Source: UBA1081 sp045658165
Lineage (GTDB): Bacteria > Bacillota > Clostridia > Oscillospirales > Acutalibacteraceae
DNA length: 39,219 nucleotides
Reading direction: 5' to 3'
NCBI GenBank assembly: GCA_045658165.1
Contig: JAZOUN010000114.1
Coordinates: forward strand, 1-39,219
Shown: positions 16,622-25,371 of the stretch, in pieces
Numbering within the stretch: position 1 is the stretch's first letter
Layout: each line of letters opens with the position of its first letter
Program-made: the position numbers and the translations under genes
Notes under the pieces: generated by a model
Database searches by the model: none
What the model was told of the DNA's origin: nothing
The model's input: the letters and a program-made list of their open reading frames with translations, nothing else

Positions 16622-17359
16622 TTACAGATGTTTTATTTCATTTTTATATTTTTCAATCAGCTTGTTATTGATTTCATCTCCGCCGTCAATATTAGAGGAT
16701 GCAAAATGATCGGGGCAGAATCCTTTGCCGACACATATATCAACTGTCTGAGCCACAATCGCATTGAGAATCATTGCACCGCAGACAGTGGAAGTGGGAC
16801 AGATTTTTCCGTCCACACCGTCAATTTCTATACTTGCGTCACCTGTGCAGCCTCCGTTATCAAGAACAATACCAGCTATTTCACAAAGTCTTTTTCCGCT
16901 TTTATGACGTGACTCCCCTGCATATGTATGTTCAAGATTTGTAAGAGCAATAACATTGAGTCCTCGGCTCTTACAAAGCAGCGCCATGTCGATAACAACA
17001 CCGTTTCTGCCTGAATTGGAGATTATGATTATTGAATCATCACGTTGCATAGCGTACTCTTCAAATATTTCTTCTGCAATACCTTCTCTTCGTTCAGCAA
17101 CGGTACTCTCAGAAGCAGAAATATGAAGCATAAGAGGTTCTGAAAGAACGGGCTGAATATTTACAAGCCCTCCTGCACGGTAAAAAAGTTCCTCTGCAAG
17201 CATATGGGAATGCCCTGTGCCGAAAAGATAAATGCGTCTGCCGTTTATAAGTGTGGCGGCAAGAACTTCCGCTGTTTTTTCAATACTTTCCGCACCATCG
17301 GAAGCAATTTTTTCTATTATTGATTTTACTGTTTCTATGTATTCAATATATTTTTTCAT
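16622..17359 (-). CDS. SIS-domain sugar-phosphate protein (UPF0309-like)
   Basis: The protein has 245 residues and one sugar isomerase (SIS) domain. Residues 42-65 hold GRRIYLFGTGHSHMLAEE and a following FYRAGGL, typical of the UPF0309 branch. SIIIISNSGRNGVVIDMAL (about 113-131) is the phosphate-binding SNSG loop, and SRHKSGKRLCE follows. Relatives include MurQ-like etherases and phosphosugar isomerases; the exact reaction is not known. It overlaps the N-acetylglucosamine kinase stop (TAATG), so the two are co-translated. It probably acts on the phosphorylated amino sugar made by that kinase. It is cytoplasmic. Confidence 0.85.
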   Translation of the reverse strand: MKKYIEYIETVKSIIEKIASDGAESIEKTAEVLAATLINGRRIYLFGTGHSHMLAEELFYRAGGLVNIQPVLSEPLMLHISASESTVAERREGIAEEIFEEYAMQRDDSIIIISNSGRNGVVIDMALLCKSRGLNVIALTNLEHTYAGESRHKSGKRLCEIAGIVLDNGGCTGDASIEIDGVDGKICPTSTVCGAMILNAIVAQTVDICVGKGFCPDHFASSNIDGGDEINNKLIEKYKNEIKHL

Positions 17360-18252
17360 TATAATTCCCTCGCAAGTTTTACTGCACTTTCTTCGGCAGG
17401 AATTTCCGACATACGGATCTGAATTTTACTGCAGTATTTTTTTACTTTTTCAGAAAAAGCTGCTGTAAAAAGTTCATTATGTTTAAAAACCGAACCGAAA
17501 AGACAAACAACATCGCAGTCAGCTTTATTAATAAGAGTAATAACAGTATCTGCAAAAAGTTCTGCTTCTGTTCTGATTATTTCTGCGGCAGCACTGACAC
17601 CGTCATTTGCCAGCATACCTACTTTTTCCGCAAAAAGAGCAATAATATCCTTTGTTGTATCGGGAGAATAGATTATATCAATAACCTGTCTGAAATCGTC
17701 AATACCGAAATGCTTACATGCACATTCAACAAGTGCAGTTTTATTTTCAGCATCACAGTTACGGCAACACAGTTTCAATGCGTTCAGAGCTATTGAATAT
17801 GCCGAACCCTCATCGCCGATAATATGTCCCCAGCCTCCCGTTACGTATGAAAAGGAATTTTCATCTTCTGCAATTGCCATTGAACCGGTTCCGCATATTG
17901 CCGCGCAGGGACGCTTTGCATCACCGACAGATTTAAGTGCTATATAAACATCACTGTGCATTACAATTGAATCTGACGGCACAACACCGCCGCAAAGTTC
18001 ATTTACAAGAGCGTCATCCGCCTTATCATCAAGGGCAGAACAACCTATGAACACTCCCGAAAATTCAGAAATACCGAGTTCTTTACAGATTTCTGCAATC
18101 ACATCTGAAAGATGTTTTCTGGCATTGTTCATACCCACAGAATAAAAGTTTATACTTTTACCTGTTTTTTTTGTGAGAATATTGCCTTTTTCATCAGACA
18201 CGGCAGCAACAGTTTTTGTTCCGCCCCCGTCTATACCAAGATAGTATTTCAT
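17359..18252 (-). CDS. BadF/BadG-type kinase, probable N-acetylglucosamine kinase
   Basis: The protein has 297 residues with an actin-like ATPase fold. DGGGTKTVAAV (8-18) is the phosphate-1 loop. CGTGSMA (about 120-126) and GGWGHIIGDEGSAYSI (about 138-153) match the N-acetylglucosamine kinase/BadF group, the latter being the NagK signature. It would phosphorylate free GlcNAc or a related amino sugar, such as that released by the neighbouring GH84 enzyme. It is first in a two-gene unit with the SIS protein. The ribosome site (GGGAG) is rather far, about 12 bases from the ATG. No clear promoter was found in the 95-base gap shared with the divergent GNAT gene. Confidence 0.85.
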   Translation of the reverse strand: MKYYLGIDGGGTKTVAAVSDEKGNILTKKTGKSINFYSVGMNNARKHLSDVIAEICKELGISEFSGVFIGCSALDDKADDALVNELCGGVVPSDSIVMHSDVYIALKSVGDAKRPCAAICGTGSMAIAEDENSFSYVTGGWGHIIGDEGSAYSIALNALKLCCRNCDAENKTALVECACKHFGIDDFRQVIDIIYSPDTTKDIIALFAEKVGMLANDGVSAAAEIIRTEAELFADTVITLINKADCDVVCLFGSVFKHNELFTAAFSEKVKKYCSKIQIRMSEIPAEESAVKLAREL

Positions 18253-18300
18253 AATTCACGGCATCTCCCGGATAATTTTTATTTTTATCTGCTGAATGTA

Positions 18301-18329
18301 TTGATTTTTTTATTGTATTTGTATATTAT
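18301..18329 (+). promoter_or_regulatory. Promoter of the GNAT gene
   Basis: TTGATT (18301-18306) and TATTAT (18324-18329) are 17 bases apart. A ribosome site AGGTGA follows, and the ATG is at 18348. Confidence 0.7.
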
Positions 18330-18347
18330 GTTTTCAGGTGATGTTAA

Positions 18348-18899
18348 ATGTTGTATATAAGAAAATATGAAGCTAAAGATTTTGAAGATGTAAGATATAC
18401 ATGTCTTCACAGTGAAAACGAAGAGCCAGAGGCAACATTTGCGGAATTTGTGCTTCACACATTCTGCGATTATTACCTTGAACGCGAACCTGAAAACTGC
18501 TTTGTTCTCGATGACAACGGCAAAGCTGTAGGATACATAATCTGCGCAGAGAATTACGACAGATACAAAAAAATCTTTGACAGTGAGTATCTTCCTCTTA
18601 CAAAACCTCAGGGTGAAGAATTCTATAACTGGGCGGCAACATCCACCGTTCTGCAGGAAAAATACAAAAACGTTTATCCTGCGCACCTGCATATTGACCT
18701 GCTTCCCGCATATCAGCGTCAGGGCTGGGGCGGAAAACTGCTGACAACATTGTTTGACCATCTGCGTAAAAAAGATATCTGCGGTGTAATGCTTACTGCA
18801 GGAACAGAAAACGTGAACGCAGGCAGTTTTTATAAAAAATACGGTTTTGAACAGGTTGAAATCTACGACACCGATGTTGCATTCGGAATGAAACTTTAA
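18348..18899 (+). CDS. GNAT-family N-acetyltransferase, linked to GH84
   Basis: The protein has 183 residues. A GNAT fold is supported by LHIDLLPAYQRQGWGGKLL (about 122-140), the acetyl-CoA-binding motif (Q-x-x-G-x-G/A form, here QRQGWGG), and by NAGSFYKKYGFEQVEIY near the C-terminus. The segment YPAHLHIDLLP resembles the acetyltransferase-like domain found at the end of animal O-GlcNAcases and in bacterial relatives. That makes its convergent position beside a GH84 enzyme notable. The substrate is unknown; an amino sugar or glycopeptide is an inference. The gene is monocistronic, with its own promoter and terminator. Confidence 0.85.
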   Translation: MLYIRKYEAKDFEDVRYTCLHSENEEPEATFAEFVLHTFCDYYLEREPENCFVLDDNGKAVGYIICAENYDRYKKIFDSEYLPLTKPQGEEFYNWAATSTVLQEKYKNVYPAHLHIDLLPAYQRQGWGGKLLTTLFDHLRKKDICGVMLTAGTENVNAGSFYKKYGFEQVEIYDTDVAFGMKL

Positions 18900-18909
18900 T
18901 AAGTTTACA

Positions 18910-18940
18910 GGTTGCATCTTAAAGATGCAACCTTTTTTTT
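18910..18940 (+). terminator. Terminator after the GNAT gene
   Basis: A 10-bp perfect stem (GGTTGCATCT with its complement at 18923-18932), a three-base loop, and eight T residues. It overlaps the last two bases of the convergent GH84 gene. Confidence 0.88.
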
Positions 18941-20504
18941 ATTTGAGCATTTTAAGATATATCTGAAGTTCTGTGATAACATTTATATCTTCAGAAATTC
19001 TTGCAGGCATTGCATTGTATTTATCAACAAGGCTGTAAAGCTCCTCAAGATACTTTTCATCATCCGTTTTAAGATATTCGTAAAGCTTTACTGTGATTTC
19101 ATACTTTACATAATACTTTTCAGACCATTTTTTAAGTTCTTTGCATATGGGCAGGTCGGATTCAAGAAAATCTACACTGTCTTTCATTTTTTCAAGGTAC
19201 TGTTCATAAAGAGCAAGAGCCTTATCGGAATCGCCTTTTCTGAATTCCTGAGCAATAATGGTGAACGCTTTATGCATTCTTCTTGAATTTGCATCAAGAA
19301 GGCATGATGTATAAAGGTGATCTGCAAAAAGAATGAATCTTTCAGCATCCTTTTCACCTATAACCTGTTTTACGGCATTCTCCCATGAAGTCTGAGAATC
19401 GTAATTTATGCTGTCCCAGAGATAATCTGCAAATGTGATAAGAGGGATTTTAGAACACTCTGCGTATTCCATACAATTTGAAATGATACCCTCAGAATAC
19501 TTGTAAAGATCAGCATCTCTGCCGATTATGGGAGAAATATGCATTTCGTTGTACATTGCGCAGTCATTTACAGGATAATTATCCCAATACAAGGGTTTAT
19601 GGTGTGTTCCCTCAATAAACTTCATAGCTTCAAAGCTTGTAAGCTCTCTTGAGCAGATGTCTTTACCTGTCCAGAATACAGATATTCTCGGTGAAATATT
19701 CTGACCGAGTTTTGAAATATAATATTCTGTTCCCGCACCGTGATAAAGTGTGGGGCAGATTGTAAGCTTGTTTTCAGCATCGATACTGCAAAGCTGTTCA
19801 TAATATTTTTCAATAAGGTCAATATGAGCATTTACGGTTTCACCGTAAAGAGCCTTGTCTTCCTCAAAAGCAAGATCTTCTGCAATATCATCAAGAAGAA
19901 GTCCGAAATGACGGATACCGATTGAATAAAGCTGTTTTGTTTTTGCCATAAGAGCTTCGAATTCTTTTTCATCTGAATATTTCATAGAAAGACCGGGAGC
20001 CACGCACCAGTAAAAATCCATATAATATTCTGATGCAAAATCAACAAGAGCCTTAAGACGCAAAAGATCCTCTTCGGGATAAAGGTCACGCCATAAATCT
20101 CTGTGATATATATCATCCTTGGGTGCATAATAAACAGTGTTCATTCTGTTTTTTGCCATAAGTGTAAGAATTGACTGTCTTTCTTCGTGACACCAGGGTT
20201 TACCGTAAAATCCCTCAATGTATCCTCTTACAACAAATGTGGGGGCACATGTATATTCTCCGTCTGCAAAGGTTTTTTCGCGTATTCTCTTTGCAATATC
20301 ACAAAGGGCGTAAAATTCACTCTTTTCTCCGGAACATTCTATTTCAACGCAGTTACCGTTTTTTCTGAGAATATATTTTTCGTCAGTATATCTGTGAAGT
20401 TCTTCGCAATAAACAGTTTTACGTGTATCGGAATGTATAACCGAAATATCAAGCTTGCGGGACTCAAGCTCAGGCAAAATATTATAAACTTTTGTCATAT
20501 CCAT
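18939..20504 (-). CDS. Cytoplasmic GH84 beta-N-acetylglucosaminidase
   Basis: The protein has 521 residues and no signal peptide, so it acts inside the cell. A short N-terminal domain precedes the GH84 barrel. Motifs in order: RGYIEGFYGKPWCHEER (93-109), NTVYYAPKDDIYHRD (122-136), and the catalytic Asp pair LLLDDIAED with Asp205 and Asp206. GH84 uses the substrate N-acetyl group and this Asp pair to cleave beta-GlcNAc. WDNYPVND at about 315-325 is also conserved. A C-terminal helical bundle follows. AGGAGGGG lies 6 bases before the ATG. The family includes O-GlcNAcases and hyaluronidases; without export, the substrate is probably an imported GlcNAc-containing fragment or an intracellular O-GlcNAc. 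The kinase and SIS genes nearby would process the released sugar. Confidence 0.93.
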   Translation of the reverse strand: MDMTKVYNILPELESRKLDISVIHSDTRKTVYCEELHRYTDEKYILRKNGNCVEIECSGEKSEFYALCDIAKRIREKTFADGEYTCAPTFVVRGYIEGFYGKPWCHEERQSILTLMAKNRMNTVYYAPKDDIYHRDLWRDLYPEEDLLRLKALVDFASEYYMDFYWCVAPGLSMKYSDEKEFEALMAKTKQLYSIGIRHFGLLLDDIAEDLAFEEDKALYGETVNAHIDLIEKYYEQLCSIDAENKLTICPTLYHGAGTEYYISKLGQNISPRISVFWTGKDICSRELTSFEAMKFIEGTHHKPLYWDNYPVNDCAMYNEMHISPIIGRDADLYKYSEGIISNCMEYAECSKIPLITFADYLWDSINYDSQTSWENAVKQVIGEKDAERFILFADHLYTSCLLDANSRRMHKAFTIIAQEFRKGDSDKALALYEQYLEKMKDSVDFLESDLPICKELKKWSEKYYVKYEITVKLYEYLKTDDEKYLEELYSLVDKYNAMPARISEDINVITELQIYLKMLK

Positions 20505-20529
20505 AATTAACCCCTCCTATAATAAATCA

Positions 20530-20559
20530 ATTATATAATATACAGTATATAAAATTCAA
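20530..20559 (-). promoter_or_regulatory. Promoter of the GH84 gene with internal dyad
   Basis: On the minus strand, TTGAAT (20559-20554) and TATAAT (20535-20530) are 18 bases apart. Between them sits the dyad ATATACAGTATAT (20538-20550), a plausible repressor site, though it is AT-rich and could be chance. Confidence 0.55.
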
Positions 20560-20601
20560 CCTGTTTTTTCATAATAAAGAAAAAACACTCTTCACTGTTT
20601 A

Positions 20602-20630
20602 TTGACTTTTTATTTTACGGATGATACAAT
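20602..20630 (+). promoter_or_regulatory. Promoter of the GH42-like gene
   Basis: TTGACT (20602-20607) and TACAAT (20625-20630) are 17 bases apart. This places the transcription start near 20637 and rules out the in-frame TTG at 20602 as a start codon. Confidence 0.75.
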
Positions 20631-20664
20631 TTACTGTATAAAACTAAGAAAAGAGACTGAAATT

Positions 20665-22455
20665 ATGCTCCGATCACGTATTGAATTGTGCAACGGCAAA
20701 CCCTTTATTTTAATAAATGAAGAGTTACATTATCCCCTTGCATATACAACTTATTTTGAAGATTGCGGTCAGTTTCACGATTTTATAAACAACGGGTACA
20801 GAATGTTTTTTATAAATGTATCCTTTACTGATCTGCCCATCAATAACATGACCGGTTTCACTCCTTTCAGAACAGGGGTTTTTGAGGGAGACACTCCCGA
20901 TTACAATGAATTCGATTCTGTCGTGGAAAAAATAGTTTCGGAATGTCCCGATGCACTTATATTCCCCAGAATACACGTTGCAATGCCGAGAAAATGGGTA
21001 GCGAAAAATCCTTACGAAACTGTTGAAACAATGAACGGCGGCAACAGAGAATCTCTTTTTTCAGACATTTACCGCCGTGACGGAGCAGAACTACTCAGAA
21101 CACTTATCGGGCATATCCGTTCTTCTTCCTACGCTCACCGCATTGCAGGATACCATGTCTGCGGCGGCACAACTCAGGAATGGATGCACCATGATCTTTT
21201 CGGCTCTTTTTCTGAAATGGGTATTGCAAAATTCAGACAATGGATGAAAGAAAAATACAACAGAGATGATGTTGAAATAACATCAAAAGAGGATTTTGCT
21301 GTGGGCACATGCAGTGAAAAAAACATTTATTATGCCGAATTCAGCAACGAAACAGTTGCAAAAACAGCAGAACACTTTGCAAAAGTTGTTAAAGAATGTA
21401 CAAACAACGAGCAGATTGTGGGAATTTTCTACGGCTACAACGCTTTTGTAGATAATTACATGTTCGGTCTGCACGGACTCAGACATATAATAAACTCCCC
21501 TTACATCGATTTCTTTTCTTCACCCTGCTGCTACGATGCCACACGGGAATTAGGCGTTGATTGGGGTGATATGATACCCGTTGATTCACTTAAAGCAAAC
21601 GGGAAACTTGCATTTATTGAATGTGATATCAGAACATATCTCACAAGGCAGATGACTGAATCACGCCCCGGTGAATATCCCGACAACATAATGAAACTGA
21701 CCGACGAAAACGGTAACAGAACAGTATGGAAAGGCCCCGAGACTCTCGATTTTTCCCTTTCTGCAATCCGTAAAGCATTTGCTCATCAGATAACAAGAAG
21801 TTCAGGCGTTTGGTGGTTTGACATGTGGGGCGGTTGGTACCATGACGATTCTCTTATGGCTGATATGAAGCAAATGAAGCTCTGTGCAGAAAATTCAATA
21901 AAAATCAATCCCGATGAATATCCCCACGCGCAGACTGTACTTTTCATAGACGAAAGAGCATATGCAAATGTGCCAAGACATGTCGGATTTGAACCTGCAG
22001 TAAATGCAATCAGAGTTGCAATGGGCAATTCGGGTATTCCCTTTGATTTATGCATGGTTGAAGATGCGCATAAAGTCATTGACCGCTACAAAGCTGCAAT
22101 TTTTACGGCGCCCATGCCTTCGGAAGTCTCCGAAGAGGCAATGAATCTGTGCAGAGAGAAAAATATTCCGTTTATCAGTTCGGGTAAGGAAAAAATATCA
22201 TTCAGCACCGAAGAACTCAGAGCTTTTCTTACAGCAAATTCAATCCACTGCTACAATGATGAAAATAATGTCATTTACGCAGGCAACGGTTTTATAGGTA
22301 TACACAGCATAAAAGACGGTGAAACTTCAATTAAACTCCCCGGAAAATTCAAAATTGCGCCTCTTTTCGGCACAGACACCGAAGAAACAGAAACCGACAT
22401 AATAAAACTAAAACTCAACAAACACGACACAGTAATTTTTGAACTGAAAAAATAA
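20665..22455 (+). CDS. Putative glycoside hydrolase, GH42/clan A-like barrel
   Basis: The protein has 596 residues from ATG 20665 and no signal peptide, so it is cytoplasmic. The N-terminal part reads as a beta/alpha barrel: FPRIHVAMPRKWVAKNP, then IAGYHVCGGTTQEWMHHD with Glu172 as candidate acid/base, SPYIDFFSSPCCYD, and GKLAFIECDIRTY with Glu319 as candidate nucleophile. A flavodoxin-like domain follows (TVLFIDERAYAN, AAIFTAPMPS), as in the trimerisation domain of GH42 beta-galactosidases, then a small beta domain. It is not an obvious member of a named family; substrate unknown, probably a galactoside or amino sugar. The upstream promoter supports the chosen start. The copA gene begins 45 bases downstream with no terminator seen between them. 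Confidence 0.72.
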   Translation: MLRSRIELCNGKPFILINEELHYPLAYTTYFEDCGQFHDFINNGYRMFFINVSFTDLPINNMTGFTPFRTGVFEGDTPDYNEFDSVVEKIVSECPDALIFPRIHVAMPRKWVAKNPYETVETMNGGNRESLFSDIYRRDGAELLRTLIGHIRSSSYAHRIAGYHVCGGTTQEWMHHDLFGSFSEMGIAKFRQWMKEKYNRDDVEITSKEDFAVGTCSEKNIYYAEFSNETVAKTAEHFAKVVKECTNNEQIVGIFYGYNAFVDNYMFGLHGLRHIINSPYIDFFSSPCCYDATRELGVDWGDMIPVDSLKANGKLAFIECDIRTYLTRQMTESRPGEYPDNIMKLTDENGNRTVWKGPETLDFSLSAIRKAFAHQITRSSGVWWFDMWGGWYHDDSLMADMKQMKLCAENSIKINPDEYPHAQTVLFIDERAYANVPRHVGFEPAVNAIRVAMGNSGIPFDLCMVEDAHKVIDRYKAAIFTAPMPSEVSEEAMNLCREKNIPFISSGKEKISFSTEELRAFLTANSIHCYNDENNVIYAGNGFIGIHSIKDGETSIKLPGKFKIAPLFGTDTEETETDIIKLKLNKHDTVIFELKK

Positions 22456-22500
22456 AATTTTAATTTCGGCATATCAGAAAACTGAAAAAGGAGGAATTAA

Positions 22501-24993
22501 ATGAAACTTACTTTCGATGTAACGGGAATGTCCTGCAGTGCCTGCAGTGCGGCAATTGAAAGAAATGTCAGAAAAAAAGACGGAATCAACTCTGTTGAAG
22601 TAAGCCTTCTCACAAACAGCATGACAGTTGATTTTGACAGTGAAAAAATCAATACGGCAGGAATCATAGCCGCTGTCGAAAGTGCAGGATACGGTGCAAC
22701 GGAAAAAGGCATAAAAGCTGAAAAACCCGTTAAAGTAACAGAAGATTCTCAGCTGAAACAGCTCAGGACAAGACTTATAGTTTCTTTCGCATGTCTTATT
22801 CCTCTTATGTATATCGCAATGGGGCATATGGTTTCTCTGCCATTGCCGTCTTTTCTGAGCGGTGTTTCCAACGGAGTATCATTTTCATTGATTCAGTTTC
22901 TTCTGACGCTTCCCGTTGTATATATAAACCGAAAATACTTCATAAACGGGTTTAAATCACTCCTGAGAAAATCACCGAATATGGACACACTTGTAGCAAC
23001 GGGTTCATCGGCGGCAATCCTTTACGGTATTTATTCGGTTTTTGCAATAGGAAATTCAATCGGCTCAGGAGATATGCAGTCTGCCGAAGCATTGCTTCAC
23101 AATCTGTATTTTGAATCGGGAGCAATGATTCTTACACTGATAACTCTGGGCAAATACTTTGAAACAAAATCAAAAAGTAAAACCTCAGAGGCAATTTCAA
23201 AACTCCTTGCACTCACACCTGATGTCACAATAATTGAAACAGACGGAAAAGAAACAGAAATCCCCACCGAGCAGGTCAAAATCGGTGATATAATAATCAT
23301 AAAACCCGGAAAAACAATTCCCGTTGACGGCAGAATAATATCGGGAAGCACTTCCGTAGACGAATCATCAATAACGGGCGAAAGCATTCCAACGGAAAAA
23401 ACTGTCGGCGACAGTGTAACGGGCGGCACTGTGAATAAAAACGGTTATATACGTATTGTTGCGGAAAAAGTCGGTGAAAACACCACTCTTTCAAAAATAC
23501 TGAATCTCGTCAGAGAAGCTGCATCTTCAAAAGCTCCCATTGCAAAACTTGCAGATAAAATAAGCAGTATTTTTGTTCCTGCAGTTATGATAATTTCATC
23601 ATTATCATTCATTTGCTGGATTCTGATAAAAAAAGACTTCTCAATTGCGCTTGATTTTGCAATTTCAGTGCTTGTAATTTCCTGTCCGTGTGCACTGGGA
23701 CTCGCAACACCCACTGCAATAATGGTCGGGACAGGCAACGGTGCATCTCAGGGTATACTTATACGAAGTGCAGAAAGTCTTGAAACAGCCCATAAAACCG
23801 ATACGGTTGTGCTTGACAAAACAGGAACAATCACTCAGGGAAAACCTGCAGTAACCGATATAATCACTGCAGACACGATAAAAGAAACCGAACTTATCGA
23901 AACTGCTTATTCGGTTGAAAAACTGTCAGAGCATCCGCTGTCTGTAGCTGTTTCAGAAATGGCAGAAAACAGAAATACCCGGCTTCTTCCTGCAACGGAT
24001 TTTGAAAATATCCCCGGCAAAGGCATAAAAGCTCAGCTTTACTCAAAGACAGTTCTTGCAGGCAACAGAACGATGATGAACGATAACAATATTGACATCA
24101 GCTGTTGCATAAATCAGGCAGACGAACTTTCACAGCAAGGTAAAACACCTCTGTTTTTTGCTTATGACGGCAGATTCCTCGGAATTATTGCTGTTGCGGA
24201 CATTATAAAAGAATCTGCGGCAAAGGCAATCAGCAGATTAAAAAATATGGGTATTGATGTTCTTATGCTTACCGGTGACAACGAAAAAACAGCAAAGTAC
24301 ATCGCCGAAAAGGTAAAAATCGATAAAGTTATAGCAGGAGTTCTCCCCGACGGCAAAGAGGAAGTAATAAGAAATCTGCAGAATGAAAACAGAACAGTTG
24401 CAATGATCGGTGACGGAATAAACGATGCCCCCGCACTGACAAGAGCAGATGTGGGAATTGCAATCGGTGCAGGAACAGACATTGCAATTGAATCGGCAGA
24501 CATAGTTCTTATAAAAAACGATCTTAACGATGCAGTAGGTGCAATAAAACTCAGCAAAGCAGTAATAAAAAATATCAGGCAGAATCTGTTCTGGGCATTT
24601 TTCTACAACACACTGGGAATTCCCCTTGCCGCAGGTATTCTGTTTATTCCGTTCGGAATAAAACTCAGCCCCATGATAGGCGCGGCATGTATGAGCATGA
24701 GTTCCGTGTGCGTTGTCATGAATGCATTAAGATTAAGATTTTTCAGAAATGAAAAAGAAAATAAAGAACCCGAAAGGACGATAAATATGGAAAAGACAAT
24801 TTACATTGACGGCATGATGTGTCCTCACTGCACAGGAAGAGTTGAAAAAATTCTCAACGGACTGGACGGAGTTTCAGCAGAAGTCAGCCTCGAAAATAAA
24901 TGTGCTTATGTAACATCAGACAAAAACTATACCGATGATGAATTAAAAGCCGTTATCGAAAACGAAGGTTATACAGTAACCGTTATAAAATAA
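22501..24993 (+). CDS. copA: Copper-exporting P1B-type ATPase with C-terminal CopZ-like domain
   Basis: The protein has 830 residues and pumps Cu(I) out of the cell. The N-terminal heavy-metal domain has GMSCSACSA with Cys12 and Cys15. The transport signature is SCPCALG (Cys395-Pro-Cys397), the phosphorylated Asp is Asp439 in DKTGT, and GDGINDAPALTRADVGIAIG is the hinge. FFYNTLGIP and MSMSSVCVV in the last helices mark the Cu(I) type. Residues 763-830 form a second heavy-metal domain (IDGMMCPHCTGRVEK), placed unusually at the C-terminus. AAAGGAGG lies 6 bases before the ATG. There is no separate promoter or CsoR gene nearby, so it may be read from the upstream hydrolase unit. Confidence 0.95.
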   Translation: MKLTFDVTGMSCSACSAAIERNVRKKDGINSVEVSLLTNSMTVDFDSEKINTAGIIAAVESAGYGATEKGIKAEKPVKVTEDSQLKQLRTRLIVSFACLIPLMYIAMGHMVSLPLPSFLSGVSNGVSFSLIQFLLTLPVVYINRKYFINGFKSLLRKSPNMDTLVATGSSAAILYGIYSVFAIGNSIGSGDMQSAEALLHNLYFESGAMILTLITLGKYFETKSKSKTSEAISKLLALTPDVTIIETDGKETEIPTEQVKIGDIIIIKPGKTIPVDGRIISGSTSVDESSITGESIPTEKTVGDSVTGGTVNKNGYIRIVAEKVGENTTLSKILNLVREAASSKAPIAKLADKISSIFVPAVMIISSLSFICWILIKKDFSIALDFAISVLVISCPCALGLATPTAIMVGTGNGASQGILIRSAESLETAHKTDTVVLDKTGTITQGKPAVTDIITADTIKETELIETAYSVEKLSEHPLSVAVSEMAENRNTRLLPATDFENIPGKGIKAQLYSKTVLAGNRTMMNDNNIDISCCINQADELSQQGKTPLFFAYDGRFLGIIAVADIIKESAAKAISRLKNMGIDVLMLTGDNEKTAKYIAEKVKIDKVIAGVLPDGKEEVIRNLQNENRTVAMIGDGINDAPALTRADVGIAIGAGTDIAIESADIVLIKNDLNDAVGAIKLSKAVIKNIRQNLFWAFFYNTLGIPLAAGILFIPFGIKLSPMIGAACMSMSSVCVVMNALRLRFFRNEKENKEPERTINMEKTIYIDGMMCPHCTGRVEKILNGLDGVSAEVSLENKCAYVTSDKNYTDDELKAVIENEGYTVTVIK
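24772..24993 (+). other. Possible internal translation start giving a free CopZ-like chaperone
   Basis: Inside copA, GAAAGGACG (24772-24780) stands 6 bases before an in-frame ATG (24787, codon 763). Translation from there would give 68 residues: exactly one heavy-metal domain with CPHC, the normal size of the copper chaperone CopZ. The residues just before it (KENKEPERTIN) look like a translated former gap between two genes. Use of this start is inference. Confidence 0.5.
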
Positions 24994-25011
24994 ACAAAAA
25001 AACAACTGCAA

Positions 25012-25045
25012 AAAAACACCTTGTTCACAAGAACAAGGTGTTTTT
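25012..25045. terminator. Bidirectional terminator between copA and the LRR protein
   Basis: Perfect 15-bp stem (AAAAACACCTTGTTC with its complement at 25031-25045) and a 4-base loop, with A and T runs on the two sides. It serves both convergent genes. Confidence 0.9.
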
Positions 25046-25047
25046 GT

Positions 25048-25371
25048 TTATTCAAGACCTGCTGATTTACGGAGGATTGTTCTCGCGTCGGATGCAGTGA
25101 TTTCACCGTCGTTATTGATGTCAACAACATCAATAACTGCGTTTACGGACTCAAGTGTTTCAAGTCCTGCCGAAATACGAAGTGCAATACGAGCATCGGA
25201 AGCGGTAATTTCTCCATCACCGTTTACATCACCGGGGGTGGATGTCACATCAGGAAGAGCAGGGATAATTTTTTCATCAAGAACTTCATCACAGACTGTA
25301 CATTTCTGCTGTTCTTTACCCTCAACACCAACCTGAGCTTCAATTGTAACTTTCCATTCGCCGGGGGTATG
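25048..25371 (-). repeat. Dockerin-region repeat, copy 1
   Basis: This codes for the last 107 residues of the LRR protein (HTPGEW to the C-terminus). Counting by eye, 92 of 107 residues match the end of the next gene (copy 2, 28887-29210), and the DNA is also closely similar, so it is a direct repeat 3.8 kb apart. Confidence 0.85.

Noticed and set aside
18285..18917. 210-residue minus-strand frame
   Set aside because: It is antisense to the GNAT gene, which has conserved motifs, a promoter and a terminator.
20602..20664. Longer start for the GH42-like gene at TTG 20602
   Set aside because: It coincides with the -35 element; the ATG at 20665 lies downstream of the expected transcription start.
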